Assembly (NCBI GenBank): GCA_913062815.1
Contig: CAJXWZ010000003.1
Span: 1 to 39,918 of the forward strand
DNA from: an uncultured Colwellia sp.
GTDB taxonomy: Bacteria > Pseudomonadota > Gammaproteobacteria > Enterobacterales > Alteromonadaceae
Reading direction: 5' to 3'
DNA length: 39,918 bases
In this document: in pieces, positions 15,035 through 25,435 of the stretch
Numbering within the stretch: position 1 is the first letter of the stretch
Layout of the letters: every line of letters starts with the position of its first letter
Notes under the pieces: generated by a model
The model's input: the letters and a program-made list of their open reading frames with translations, nothing else
Told to the model about the DNA's origin: nothing
Databases searched by the model: none
Position numbers and translations under genes: made by a program

Positions 15035-16398
15035 TATCTCCGTTGAAATTCAGGGCTCATTAAAAATAAACTCATTGCTTGCTGACGGCTTTCGGCTCTC
15101 ATCACTGATTGATAAGTATGTTGGCTAACATTTTCCCCAAAGGTCAATTTCATCAATTTTTCTGTATTTTTTCTTTTTACATAACCAGACATCATTGTTG
15201 ACCAATCTATACGCGCCATCAAAGCACTTGCGCCAAGCCAATCATTCACATCATCACTATAACCTGCGGGTGAGCCAGCATTAAAAGGTTGCTGACCTAA
15301 CGTTGTTAATGAATAGAGCAATGATTTATTATTTATTTTCTTAAGTGCCAAGGCTCGAAACGTAGAAATAACAAACTCTCGCGGTGTTTTAAATTTTTGA
15401 GCAGTATCTAACCAGGCTTCATCCGCATCAAACATACTAAACATTACTTGTTTAATATTGCCTTGAGTTTTCAACCATGTTGCTTCCATTTTACTCAGCA
15501 ATGACGCGGGTGGATTTGCAGAAACAAAGTGGTGAGCAAGTTTCCCACAAACATATTTTGCCGTAGCCGGATGCATAGCTAAATCACGCAGCATCGATTT
15601 TCCTTGTTCGATGCCTTTTTGTGCATATTTTTTGCCAAGCAACTCTCTCGCTCCAGGCTCATGACCATACCCACGAAAAATAAATCCAGCACTGCGCTCT
15701 TTTCTAGGGTTTTTAACACTCCAGCCAGTGATCCCCTTTGCTAATTCAATCACGTCTGTTTGGCTATAATCACCATCAACACCTAATGTATGAAGCTCAA
15801 GAATTTCTCTCGCAAGATTTTCATTTAAACCTTTATTTCTTTTTCTCGCCATTCTCGAATTAGGGCCAAAAGATCTTTCATTATTAAGGTAAATGAGCAT
15901 CGTAGGGTGCTGTTCAACTGCCAATAACAAATCTTCAAAATTGCCTAATAAATTTGGCGCAATAGCTTCTCTTTCAAGCGTAGCACTTAGTCCAACCATT
16001 AATCTCCCATTGGCGCTAACACTAAAATGGTTAGAGAAAAAATCAAGTAATCGCCAACTGATACTATGTGAGGAATCAATGGCTTGTTTCAATGTATCAG
16101 TAGAGAGTTCTCGCAAAACTGTTCGGGCATAGTTTTTAGTCATTTTGTTTATTGACTGGCTTTTTTTCTGATTTTTTAATTGCTTCTTTTGTTTTTGATA
16201 TTTTGAATGTTCAAGAAAAACATCATTTGAGTGAGGATAAGAAGTATTAAAAGTAATCGAGAGTAATTTAGACTTTATCCATTGCTTTGGGTCTTGTTTT
16301 GCTTGATTCAGTTCGTCACCGCGAGCACCGTATCCAAAACGGTTAACCGCAATATTTGCCTGATTTATTAGCGTTGAAGACATTGAATTGTCAGACAT
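15034..16398 (-). CDS. DUF1800 protein
   Basis: A 454-aa protein matching DUF1800: early NRFGYGARGDELNQ, then NENLAREILELHTLGVDGDY, a GITGW motif and a C-terminal FAD-like spacing PREFVIST followed by QPFNAGSPAGYSDD. No clear signal peptide is visible, although the start could be shifted. It is translationally coupled to DUF1501 downstream. It lies 68 bp after the RND pump gene, with only a weak hairpin between (16448-16464), so read-through is possible. Function unknown. Confidence 0.88.
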   Translation of the reverse strand: MSDNSMSSTLINQANIAVNRFGYGARGDELNQAKQDPKQWIKSKLLSITFNTSYPHSNDVFLEHSKYQKQKKQLKNQKKSQSINKMTKNYARTVLRELSTDTLKQAIDSSHSISWRLLDFFSNHFSVSANGRLMVGLSATLEREAIAPNLLGNFEDLLLAVEQHPTMLIYLNNERSFGPNSRMARKRNKGLNENLAREILELHTLGVDGDYSQTDVIELAKGITGWSVKNPRKERSAGFIFRGYGHEPGARELLGKKYAQKGIEQGKSMLRDLAMHPATAKYVCGKLAHHFVSANPPASLLSKMEATWLKTQGNIKQVMFSMFDADEAWLDTAQKFKTPREFVISTFRALALKKINNKSLLYSLTTLGQQPFNAGSPAGYSDDVNDWLGASALMARIDWSTMMSGYVKRKNTEKLMKLTFGENVSQHTYQSVMRAESRQQAMSLFLMSPEFQRR

Positions 16399-16466
16399 AT
16401 CTAACCTCTAGTTCAATATTTTTATCATTATATATAATATTAATCAAAGGCTAGATTCCAGCCTCT

Positions 16467-19400
16467 TTACAAATCTTTACTTTGCACTAAAACCTGGTGT
16501 TCTTCTTCTATGTTTGTTCTTCTTTGGTTAATAACAAGATACAAAGATGGCAAGACTAATAAACAAACAAGTGTGGTAAATAAAATACCAAAACCTAACG
16601 ATACTGCCATAGGCACAACGAATTGAGCTTGCCTCGATGTTTCAAACACCATTGGCGCTAACCCAAAAAAAGTGGTGATAGTGGTTAATAAAATAGGTCG
16701 AATTCGTCTTCGACAGGCTTCTTTAATTGAATCCAATGCCGAATGCCCCTGCTTAAGTTTTTTATTGGCATATTCAACGAGTATTAAACTATCGTTCACT
16801 ACAACACCGGCAAGTGCCAACATGCCCATTAAGCTAACAACACTTAAGCCAAAACCTAATGCCATGTGCCCAAGAATAGCCCCAACCGCTCCAAAGGGAA
16901 TAATAGCCATAATAATTAATGGTTGGGAGTAACTTCTAAACGCAATTGCTAAGAGAATATAAATGCCAGATAGCGCAAACCCCGTGCCTAACTCAAGTCT
17001 TGAGACACTATCGGCAATCTCTTCTTGATCACCGCCAAAAACAACTTTTATACCGGGATAACGCCCTTCTAATTCAGGAACTAAGTAATTTCTAACCGTT
17101 TGAGCCACTGCAGGGATATTCTCTTCTGGTATTATTTCAGCGCCAACCCTTTCAACACGTTGACCTTTGCGCCTAATAATATAAGCAGGCGCTAATACCT
17201 TATTTATCGTGGCAACACTCGCCAACGGCGCATATCCACCTGCTTGTGTTCGTATCAACACCGATTCAATTTTATTAACATCACCCCGTTCATCTTCAGG
17301 TAACCTAACCAAGGTCGTCACTTGATTTCGTAATCGATGTTGTCGTTGTGCTCTCGCTCCATATAAAGAAGCGCGCATTTGAGAAGATAAATCTACCGCG
17401 TCTAAACCTAATGCTCGTCCATTTTCATTAAGAGTTAGTTTCCATTGTGGCTTACCTTCTTCCATGGAGTTAACCGTACCAACAACATATTCATTAGCGT
17501 TAAGAAAATCAACAGCATCTTGAGCAGCTAATGACAGTACACTACTATCACTATGACGTAATTCAATCGTTAAAGAAGAAGTAGCGAGAGCGCTTGAACC
17601 ACGCCTAGCGCCAGAGAACCTTAACTTACCGAGTTTATTTAACGACGCAGCATGTTCTCGCCAAAATTCTTTTACTTGGCTGGTAGAAAATTCACGTTCT
17701 TCGCTTTCTACTAGCAGCAATGCAACTTCCACACTATTGTCTCTTATGATACTACGGGTACTCACCACACTACTTTCAAGCGCGTAGGTTTTTGTCATTG
17801 ATTCTGCGCTTTTCTCTAAAGTCTCCCGCAAAACTATTGCTTGCTGCTCAGTGGTTGTTTCAGATATTTCATAATTTGCTTTAACCCAGCGGCCATCCAA
17901 TTTAGGGTATAAACTAAAGCCCATTTTTCCACTAAAAGCATAAGCAATAACGATAAAGAAAATAAAGCTCGCTATTGATAAAACTAAACTTGGCCAATTC
18001 AAGCATTTATTAAGAAAGGGAAAATAAATGGTTTCAATAAAATGATTTAATTTAGCTTGGCATGTTTGCTGAGCTTTATTAAACCTGAGCTCAATTTTAC
18101 TCGGCTTTTTAGTATCAAGATGGGCCAAATGTGACGGTAAAATAAATAATGCTTCGACCCAAGAAACAGCAAAACACAACACCACTACAATCGGGATCGC
18201 GCCAAACAATAACTTCATACTACCCGGTAGTAGTAATAACGGTAAAAATGCCACTATGTTAGTTAAAATAGCATAAGTAAGTGGCTTAGCAACTTCATTA
18301 GCCCCCTTTATTGCCGCTTCTTGATAAGACATTCCCTCTTGAATATGAGCGTAAATATTTTCTCCAGCGATAATGGCGTCATCAACGACAATACCGAGTG
18401 CAACAATAAAACCAAACATCGACACCATATTAATGGAAACATCAAAGCTTGGTAAAAATAATATAGCACCTAAAAATGCACTTGGAATACCAGCAACAAC
18501 CCAAAAGGCAAGTTTAAACTGCAAAAATAAACTCATGATAATCAAGATAAGTATTAAGCCAATAAAGGCATTACTGAGTAATAAACTTAAGCGTTTTTGA
18601 TAATTTTTTGCATCATCATCCACAATAGCCACGCCAGCATTAGGTGGCAGCATGGCTAAAATTTCAGGCCACATTGCTTCAATAGCATCGGCAATCTGAG
18701 AAGGGGTTTGAGTACCCATGCGATAGATATTTAACTGTGCCGAAAGTTGACCATTGTAGGTCACTAAATCACGAATATCGGCAAAACCTTCTGTAACCTT
18801 AGCGATTTCCCCTAACCTTAATTGATCACCTGACTTATCTGAAATCAGCGGCACTTTAGCCAATTCATCCGCCCAAAACTCTCTTTGATCAACAGAAACG
18901 AGAATATCGCCACTAGCGGCTTTTATTTTACCGGCAGATTTTTCAACAACATTTTTCTTCAATAATGAAGCGATTTTATCTAATGTTAAGTCATAAGCTT
19001 GTAAGTCGCTTTGTGCCACCTCTACATGGATCTCTTCGCTAGGTATTCCCCTAAGTTTAACCTGTGAAATATAAGGTGACTGTAAAATTCTATCGCGTAT
19101 TTGTTCAGTTAAACGCTTTAAGGAAAACCGATCTAAATCAGCATGAACTATCAGCTCCATCACATCAGCAATGCGAGTATCTAACCTAACATAAGGTCGT
19201 TCCATCCCAGACGGAAAAGAAGATATTCGATTAACCGCTTGTTGCGCATCTTGATAAATTTTTTGCGGCTCTGCGCCTGCTTCTAATTCGGCTTTAACTC
19301 TCATCCAACCCGTACCAATGAAAGTATTCATTTTACTGATACCATTAATACCATAAAGTACTGCTTCAACGGGGACCGCAATACCCACTTCCATTTCACT

Positions 19401-19574
19401 AGGGGCTGCGCCAGGATAGCTAACAACGACAGAAATAGTATCTCGCGACGTTTCAGGCATGTACTCCTTTCGGATCATAAAAGACATCACTAAACCACCA
19501 AAAATCAACGCTAGCATCAATAAATGTGGAGCAACCTTGTGATGTATCATCCAAGAAATAGGATTAATTGTCAT
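16467..19574 (-). CDS. RND-family efflux permease (HAE-1 like)
   Basis: A 1035-aa inner-membrane proton-driven transporter. Typical features are a first membrane helix near residue 20, a large periplasmic loop with VSYPGAAPSEMEVGIAVPVE, TM4 with the acidic pair in GIVVDDAIIAGENI, and a second half with TM10 VVVNDSLILVEYA. The length fits the family. The first 11 bases overlap the membrane fusion protein gene. It would work with that adaptor and the TolC-type channel encoded upstream as a tripartite pump. The substrate cannot be told. No local regulator gene is present. Confidence 0.95.
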   Translation of the reverse strand: MTINPISWMIHHKVAPHLLMLALIFGGLVMSFMIRKEYMPETSRDTISVVVSYPGAAPSEMEVGIAVPVEAVLYGINGISKMNTFIGTGWMRVKAELEAGAEPQKIYQDAQQAVNRISSFPSGMERPYVRLDTRIADVMELIVHADLDRFSLKRLTEQIRDRILQSPYISQVKLRGIPSEEIHVEVAQSDLQAYDLTLDKIASLLKKNVVEKSAGKIKAASGDILVSVDQREFWADELAKVPLISDKSGDQLRLGEIAKVTEGFADIRDLVTYNGQLSAQLNIYRMGTQTPSQIADAIEAMWPEILAMLPPNAGVAIVDDDAKNYQKRLSLLLSNAFIGLILILIIMSLFLQFKLAFWVVAGIPSAFLGAILFLPSFDVSINMVSMFGFIVALGIVVDDAIIAGENIYAHIQEGMSYQEAAIKGANEVAKPLTYAILTNIVAFLPLLLLPGSMKLLFGAIPIVVVLCFAVSWVEALFILPSHLAHLDTKKPSKIELRFNKAQQTCQAKLNHFIETIYFPFLNKCLNWPSLVLSIASFIFFIVIAYAFSGKMGFSLYPKLDGRWVKANYEISETTTEQQAIVLRETLEKSAESMTKTYALESSVVSTRSIIRDNSVEVALLLVESEEREFSTSQVKEFWREHAASLNKLGKLRFSGARRGSSALATSSLTIELRHSDSSVLSLAAQDAVDFLNANEYVVGTVNSMEEGKPQWKLTLNENGRALGLDAVDLSSQMRASLYGARAQRQHRLRNQVTTLVRLPEDERGDVNKIESVLIRTQAGGYAPLASVATINKVLAPAYIIRRKGQRVERVGAEIIPEENIPAVAQTVRNYLVPELEGRYPGIKVVFGGDQEEIADSVSRLELGTGFALSGIYILLAIAFRSYSQPLIIMAIIPFGAVGAILGHMALGFGLSVVSLMGMLALAGVVVNDSLILVEYANKKLKQGHSALDSIKEACRRRIRPILLTTITTFFGLAPMVFETSRQAQFVVPMAVSLGFGILFTTLVCLLVLPSLYLVINQRRTNIEEEHQVLVQSKDL

Positions 19575-20853
19575 TTTTTAACCTTTTTCCTTTCTTCTGT
19601 TTTTTCTTTTCATTTGGTCTTTTAAACGAGTTCAAATCGCCCTCTGTCAAAGGACTTTCTTGGTTAAATTTGTCCATTGCATTTGACAAACTTTTACGTG
19701 TTCTTACCTGTAAACCTATACTGGCTATTCCGGGTTTTTCTGCCAGCGCCCTATCACCTTTTTCAATTTTAGTACGAACATAAATAACATCGCGCCCTTT
19801 AAATAACACCTTAACTTTTCTTTTTTGTAGTGTACTGTTTTTATCAACCACCCAAATTGTATTATCTGCTTGTAACCAAGCGTGTTTTATCGTCCAAGCA
19901 TTATCAATCGGCTTACCTTTCAACTGAACATTTAGAAAGTCATTAATAAAGACTTGCGGTTGATTTAATTGATGAACTAATGGTTTATCAATAGCCAACA
20001 AAAGCTTAATCTGCCTATCTTTGTTATCTAGTTCTGGCAAAACTGAAATAAACTTCGCTTGTCGTTTTGCTTCTTCTCCCCACAATCGAGATTGATAAAC
20101 ATCCGCAGGTTGCGACTTGTCAAATAAGGTTAAAAATTTGTGAGGAATTTTAACTTCAATCCAGTAAACATTCGTATTGACGATAGAGAAAAGTGAGGTG
20201 TTATTCGAAACTTTACTGCCTAAGCCAACATCTTTACTGATAATTTTTCCGTCAAAAGGCGTTAAAATTGTTGAGCGTTCCATATTTAGCTTAGCTTTTG
20301 CTAGGTTATTTTTAGCAACAAAAACTTTAGCTCGAGCCACCGTTAATTGAGGCTCTCGTAAAACAAGTGATTCGTCTATATTTAAGCCATCGTTGTTATT
20401 GAGTAACAACAACTCTTCTTTTGCTAGTACTTGGTCAACTTTTACAAGTGCTAACTGTGCCTGTGCTTGTTCAAGCTGAGCTTGTTGAGACTGTAATGAA
20501 AGATTAAAATCTTCTTCTTCAAGCTTTGCTAACCATTGGCCTTTTTTTAACAATACCCCAGGGGTAGCTAAAGGGTTAATCGCCTCAACATTTCCTGCAA
20601 CTCTGGCATAAACTTTTACTAACTCAGCAGGCTTAACAAAACCAGAAGTATTCCAAAAAGGCACAACAGAGCCTTTTTCTAGTTTAATCGTTTGAACAGT
20701 ACGTACTCGCTTAAATTGCTTTTTGTTAAAATGAGCTGGTTTTTGTTGCCCTGAATGCAAAATATAATAACCAAGCAAGGCGCCTAGAATAATAAGAAAC
20801 AAAGGTAATAATTTGTTTTTAACGAAAAACCCGCGCATTAAGATTGTTTTCAT
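19564..20853 (-). CDS. RND periplasmic adaptor (membrane fusion protein)
   Basis: A 429-aa protein with an N-terminal membrane anchor (about 12-33). A lipoyl half-motif follows, then a long alpha-hairpin rich in Gln/Ala/Leu (about 125-200), a second lipoyl half (ERSTILTPFDGKIISKDVGL) and a beta-barrel. The last 40 residues are unusually Lys- and Asn-rich. Its ATG overlaps the stop of the upstream OMF gene (ATGA) and its end overlaps the permease start, so the three are coupled. Confidence 0.93.
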   Translation of the reverse strand: MKTILMRGFFVKNKLLPLFLIILGALLGYYILHSGQQKPAHFNKKQFKRVRTVQTIKLEKGSVVPFWNTSGFVKPAELVKVYARVAGNVEAINPLATPGVLLKKGQWLAKLEEEDFNLSLQSQQAQLEQAQAQLALVKVDQVLAKEELLLLNNNDGLNIDESLVLREPQLTVARAKVFVAKNNLAKAKLNMERSTILTPFDGKIISKDVGLGSKVSNNTSLFSIVNTNVYWIEVKIPHKFLTLFDKSQPADVYQSRLWGEEAKRQAKFISVLPELDNKDRQIKLLLAIDKPLVHQLNQPQVFINDFLNVQLKGKPIDNAWTIKHAWLQADNTIWVVDKNSTLQKRKVKVLFKGRDVIYVRTKIEKGDRALAEKPGIASIGLQVRTRKSLSNAMDKFNQESPLTEGDLNSFKRPNEKKKQKKGKRLKNDN

Positions 20854-22223
20854 TTATTTTCTTTTTTATTGGTTAGTTGATTTATTGAAGAAAACCTACC
20901 ATGACTTAATTCTCGATATAGCAAGACACGATTGATGACAACTTTTTTATTAGCATCGATAAATTGTCTTTCTAGTGACAAAATACTTTCTTGTGCCTTT
21001 AATAGATTTAAATAATTGGTTTTACCATTTAGGTATTGTATTGTCGTTAGCTTCTCAGTTCGCTTAGCTAAATCAAGCTGAGCAGCTAAGTTTGTCTTTA
21101 CTTTGACTAATTGTGCTTCATTAACAAGTACTTGGTTGACACTCGCAATTGCTTCTAACCAAGTTTGCTGATAATCCATCACTAAAGCTTTTAATTGTAA
21201 CTTACGCTGTTCAACACGCGACTTTTTAACGCCTGCATCAAATATCGGCATAGCAAGTGATGCAATCAAGTTACCCGACCAATCATCAAATAAATCATTG
21301 AGTGAATTTTTTGTGGTTGAATAGTTAGCTCTTAACGTGAATCTGGGATATTGATCGGTTATGGCAACAGCTAAGTTTTCATTTGCCGCTTTAATTTTCG
21401 CAAAGGCTTGTTCGATATCTGGACGATATTGTAATACGTTAGCAGGAATGCCTAATACTGGAAGTTCAGGCAGTTTAGGTAATACGACTAACTTGCTTTT
21501 ATTCAACTTTTCGGTAGCGATGCCAAGCCATAATGCCAATGATTGCTGATAAATATAAAGTTCAGCAAGGTTTTTTGATTGTTGAACTTCTATTGATTTC
21601 AAGAGTTTTTGTTGTTGCCATATGTTGGTAACTGAGTTTTTTCCCATAGCGAATCGGCGAGAGATGACCTTCAACGCATCTTTTGTTCGTTGAAACTGAT
21701 CCGCTAAAACATCTTTTTTCTCTTGTTCTGAAATGATACTTAACCAAATACTAGTAATATTACCTGCAACTAATGTTGCATTTGCACGATACAACGCCTG
21801 TTGACCTTGCTGATCCCAATAGGCTTTATCTTCAAAGGCAGTAATATTTCCCCAGAAATCTAATTCCCAACTTGAACTAACACCAAAAGAAGCACTAGTT
21901 ATTTCACCGATATCATCAATGGGTGTTGTGCCATTGGTTGTTAAATTTATAGTAGGGTACAAATCTGCCCCGGCTATTTGAGCATCAATCGCACTACTTT
22001 TAAGCCGTAAAGCTCTGGCTTTTAGTGATAGATTATCTTGCAGGCCTTGCGTGACGAGTTGTGTTAATTCGTCATTATTAAAACTATGCCACCAGTTTTT
22101 ATCAAGCGTATTACTTCCTTGCTCGATAAATGAAGAAACCTGAGTATTATTATCAATTGTTATTTCGTTTTGTTGGGCACAACTTGATAGTAAGTAGACA
22201 AAAAGTAAAACTATAAATTTCAT
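20850..22223 (-). CDS. TolC/NodT-type outer membrane efflux lipoprotein
   Basis: A 457-aa outer membrane factor. A signal peptide ends in the lipobox LLSSC, so it is a lipoprotein. The rest shows the duplicated OEP repeat with long helices (NLSLKARALRLKSSAIDAQI; LDLAKRTEKLTTIQYLNGKT) and the conserved YPTINL segment. The ATG at 22223 is preferred over a GTG six bases upstream. It is the first gene of the pump operon. No ribosome site is obvious and the upstream 40 bp are very AT-rich. Confidence 0.92.
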   Translation of the reverse strand: MKFIVLLFVYLLSSCAQQNEITIDNNTQVSSFIEQGSNTLDKNWWHSFNNDELTQLVTQGLQDNLSLKARALRLKSSAIDAQIAGADLYPTINLTTNGTTPIDDIGEITSASFGVSSSWELDFWGNITAFEDKAYWDQQGQQALYRANATLVAGNITSIWLSIISEQEKKDVLADQFQRTKDALKVISRRFAMGKNSVTNIWQQQKLLKSIEVQQSKNLAELYIYQQSLALWLGIATEKLNKSKLVVLPKLPELPVLGIPANVLQYRPDIEQAFAKIKAANENLAVAITDQYPRFTLRANYSTTKNSLNDLFDDWSGNLIASLAMPIFDAGVKKSRVEQRKLQLKALVMDYQQTWLEAIASVNQVLVNEAQLVKVKTNLAAQLDLAKRTEKLTTIQYLNGKTNYLNLLKAQESILSLERQFIDANKKVVINRVLLYRELSHGRFSSINQLTNKKENK

Positions 22224-22439
22224 AAACACTATTTAATTACATAATCCCCATGGTTATTAGAGCTTGATTATATTTTATTTTATTTATATAAAATATAATA
22301 AAATCAATTCAATATCTAATAAACTTACATTTCTTTACTTTGATTTAAAGCTTATCAATAAATTTTACATATATTGTCAATTTAGACTATCTTTTGCTAT
22401 CAACTTGTTCAATTTCCTTTGTAAGGAAGTCGTCAAATT

Positions 22440-22980
22440 GTTGTTTATCAGCCATTAATTTTTTAAATCCTTTTATCCCTGAACTTTAATCACTACCAAA
22501 ACCGCTTAGTTTTTTAGACCTTGATTGTCCTTAGCGTTTTTGTATTTCAGTGTCGTGTTAAACCAATTTGATTTGCAAAACGGGGTAAGGCATCTTTTAC
22601 TCTGTTAACATGTTTGACATCGATAACAGCACCAACAGTAAATTCATGTTTAACTAAATTTGGCATTTGCCTTGGCATGCTCAGCAGGTTTACCCGATTT
22701 GTCGACCACCTTAATTAACATCTATTGTTTTCCGTGCTTTGCTATACGTTCACTGGCGGCACACGTCAGGCTTTCGTACCGGTATAATTAACCCATTGGA
22801 TTCACTCTGTTGCAACAGGCTTTCTAAGCCCTTAATATCTGTATCGTCATATTGCTGTCCAATAACCAACTTTCGCACCAAACCAAAAAACCTTAAAAGT
22901 AGAGTAATTGCGTCTACATTATTAAGAGAATAACTTGTCCGATATACGCATGAATCATTCGCTTCGCGAAATTAAATCAT
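22440..22980 (-). pseudogene. Decayed coding fragments of unknown origin
   Basis: On the minus strand short open stretches follow one another in different frames: one around 22885-22755 (including DIKGLESLLQQSESNGLIIP), another with KVVDKSGKPAEHAKANAKFS near 22720-22655, and a third with VKHVNRVKDALPRFANQIGL near 22635-22560. Each is broken by stops or frame changes. Together they look like one eroded gene, perhaps of a mobile element, but no family was recognised. The interval 22224-22440 is AT-rich spacer. A further 50-codon open stretch at about 23005-23155 is also unassigned. Confidence 0.4.
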
Positions 22981-23164
22981 GGCTTTATAGTAAATTTCCT
23001 TTAGCAATCTGAGTGCATACTTTTGTTATATTTTAACCCATGTGACTCGTGACATAGTTCCATATATTGAAACATCTCACTCGCTAAAGGTGCCCCAATA
23101 GATGCATTTGTTTGAAATAGCGCGCCTTCTTCAACGCATACACTCAGATTCAATTATTAACGCA

Positions 23165-24064
23165 TCACATTTTTGGTTTTACATTCTCAATAACTTCTGT
23201 GCTCACCCAATACAAATTTGATACTTCGCCTTCTTCGTTATATCGGCTAAAAAATAAATACTTGCCATCTGGAGTGATACTCGGAACTCTTTCATGAAAG
23301 TTAGAATTTACTTGTTCTCCAAGGTTAATTGCTTTTGTCCATGTGCCATCTTTCTTCTTAAAATAGACATAAATTTCACTGTCAGTTCTACTGTCATCTT
23401 CTTTGTTTCGAGCGTTTACTACTATATAATTTTGAGATGGAGAAATAGCGGCGTGTATGCCAAATTTACCAATTTCAACTTCCTTTACTTTGGGAAAGCT
23501 ACCATTAACATTAGGCGCATAATACGTTTTCCATGTTGATAAACTAAAATAATAAAGGTCGCCGTTGTTGGCTTGGATCGGATAGAAAACATTGTCGTCA
23601 TTTATAGGTGAATCAAGTTTTACTGCATTGCCCCATGAGTTATCTAGTCGGTTTACATACCAAATTTTGTCAGAGGTAAAGTCTGAGTTGACCGCTGTAA
23701 AATAAAGACGTTTACCATCAGGGCTCACAAATGGGTGCATTTCATGAGTTTCTTCAGTAAATTTTGCTTTTTGAATCGGTGTCCATTTTTTGTTTTCGAG
23801 TTTTGAAAAATGGATAAGTTGATCTTCGTCTTTTCTATTAGCTGTAAAATATACTTCATCTAAACTAGGGGAAAACGAAATGCCGACTTCATGTCTTCCA
23901 TTGATTGAAATAATACCAGGCGCAAAAACTTCAGGGATTAAGCTCGGCAACTTTTGCCCGAGATAAGGACCTTGGAGGACAGGAAACTCATTGTGACTAT
24001 AGCTTTTGCTACTGTAAGCTAGAATAGAAAACAGCAGAATAATTGGAATAGAAATATACTTCAT
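23165..24064 (-). CDS. PD40/TolB-like beta-propeller protein, exported
   Basis: A 299-aa protein with a signal peptide (about 1-23). The mature part carries repeated propeller blades with the PD40 signature: HPFVSPDGKRLYFTA, ISPSQNYIVVNAR and VPSITPDGKYLFFSRY. These are WD40-like blades as in TolB. The role is probably periplasmic or surface binding. It is a single gene flanked by long spacers on both sides. Confidence 0.85.
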   Translation of the reverse strand: MKYISIPIILLFSILAYSSKSYSHNEFPVLQGPYLGQKLPSLIPEVFAPGIISINGRHEVGISFSPSLDEVYFTANRKDEDQLIHFSKLENKKWTPIQKAKFTEETHEMHPFVSPDGKRLYFTAVNSDFTSDKIWYVNRLDNSWGNAVKLDSPINDDNVFYPIQANNGDLYYFSLSTWKTYYAPNVNGSFPKVKEVEIGKFGIHAAISPSQNYIVVNARNKEDDSRTDSEIYVYFKKKDGTWTKAINLGEQVNSNFHERVPSITPDGKYLFFSRYNEEGEVSNLYWVSTEVIENVKPKM

Positions 24065-24604
24065 AATTTACCTTTATTTTATATTTAGCAGAATGCTTAA
24101 CCTCTGCGCTCTAATAACAGCTATTAATATTACGCCCATATGATTAAGGTCAACATAGTCGTAGTTCAAACAAGACCAAAGTGGCAGAATTCAAGTTGAG
24201 TAACTTGTGAGTCTCTTATTGATACTAAAAAATGGCCACTGCTAGTTCACCTTTGTTCAATAGTGAGTTAGAGGGAATGACAGGTAATGTCGGCAGAGAT
24301 GTCGCTTTGATTAAGCCTCTATGATCGCTTTGGCAGAGCTGGCTATTTTCAGTTGTAAATTGAAGCTTAATTTAAGATCACTTGGTAGTCATAGTGACGA
24401 TTACTATGATTGACTGGCTTGGAATTTTGTTAACTTGTGTCAGAGGCCAACAAAGTGGCAATATGTACAATTACTACCCAATAATAATTAGTACTTATGG
24501 CTGCAGAGAAATATAAATAATTTCATTTAAACCTTTTGCTGTTCGCATGCATCATACTTTGAAAGTAAAATTGATTTAAATTGAACCCAAAGGATTACTC
24601 AAAG
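24065..24604. other. Spacer without a supported gene
   Basis: About 540 bp between divergent genes. It should contain both promoters, but none stands out. An imperfect inverted repeat (AGTCATAGT ... ACTATGATTGACT) lies near 24387-24415. No ORF with a ribosome site was seen. Confidence 0.5.
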
Positions 24605-25384
24605 ATGAATAATAGAAACAATGTAAATAAGTTAGTTGGAATTATTTGTGCTGGCTTGTTATTAACACATTTGGTTAGCGGTGCTCATGAAAATAAACAA
24701 GTTGAAGAAAAAACCTTAAAATTGTCAGTTGACGCTATAAAACAGCTTGAAATTGAAGCAGGTGCCGGGTCTATTAAATTAACTGGTAATGATGACAATG
24801 AAATAGTAGTTACGGCAAAAATCACTAAAAGTAGTGATACTGATTATGAACTCACACTAGAGAAAAAACGAGGACGTGCTTACTTAATAGCAAAAAACAA
24901 TACGAGTTATTCCAATAGTCGACATCGTTTTGAAATCGACTTGGAGATCAGTGTTCCTTCAAAACTTGCTATTGAGTTGACTGATGGTTCAGGTGATATC
25001 AGCATTAAAAATATGCTTGCAGATGTTAACATTAAAGATGGTTCAGGCAGTATCCTTGTGCAAGATACAAAAGGACGTGTTGAAATTAATGATGGCTCGG
25101 GTGACATTCACATTTCAAATGTTGGCGGTGAAGTTGAGATAAATGATGGCTCTGGCTCTATAACAACTAAAAACCTTAGTGATGATTTGAACATTAGCGA
25201 TGGCTCTGGAGATATTAATGTTGAACAAGTTACGGGCAGTGTAGTTGTTCATGACGGCTCTGGTAGCATTAATGTTGATACCGTTGGAAATTTTAAATTA
25301 GCACAGGATGGCTCAGGTGATCTTGACGTGACTAATGTTGCTGGCGAAGTTGATCTAGGTAACCACAAACGTAAATATCGTTAA
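24605..25384 (+). CDS. DUF4097-like exported protein with seven 18-residue turns
   Basis: A 259-aa protein with a signal peptide (about 1-26). After a globular beta region, residues from about 122 to 247 form seven consecutive repeats of exactly 18 residues, each starting DGSG. The fifth residue alternates strictly D, S, D, S, D, S, D. This is the DUF4097/DUF2807 putative adhesin beta-solenoid. The ATG at 24605 is used, with AGGA ten bases upstream; a TTG at 24581 lacks a site. A strong terminator follows at 25402. Surface or periplasmic location is likely and function is unknown. Confidence 0.85.
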   Translation: MNNRNNVNKLVGIICAGLLLTHLVSGAHENKQVEEKTLKLSVDAIKQLEIEAGAGSIKLTGNDDNEIVVTAKITKSSDTDYELTLEKKRGRAYLIAKNNTSYSNSRHRFEIDLEISVPSKLAIELTDGSGDISIKNMLADVNIKDGSGSILVQDTKGRVEINDGSGDIHISNVGGEVEINDGSGSITTKNLSDDLNISDGSGDINVEQVTGSVVVHDGSGSINVDTVGNFKLAQDGSGDLDVTNVAGEVDLGNHKRKYR

Positions 25385-25401
25385 TAGCTAAGTAATTATT
25401 T

Positions 25402-25435
25402 AAAGCTGATGGATATGATCCATTAGCTTTCTTTT
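25402..25435 (+). terminator. Terminator of the DUF4097-like gene
   Basis: A 12-bp stem with one G-T wobble (AAAGCTGATGGA / TCCATTAGCTTT), a 5-base loop and a T-rich tail. Confidence 0.88.

Noticed and set aside
22264..22458. 64-codon rightward ORF upstream of the pump operon
   Set aside because: Extremely AT-rich, Ile/Asn/Phe/Lys product without ribosome site, typical of chance ORFs in spacers.
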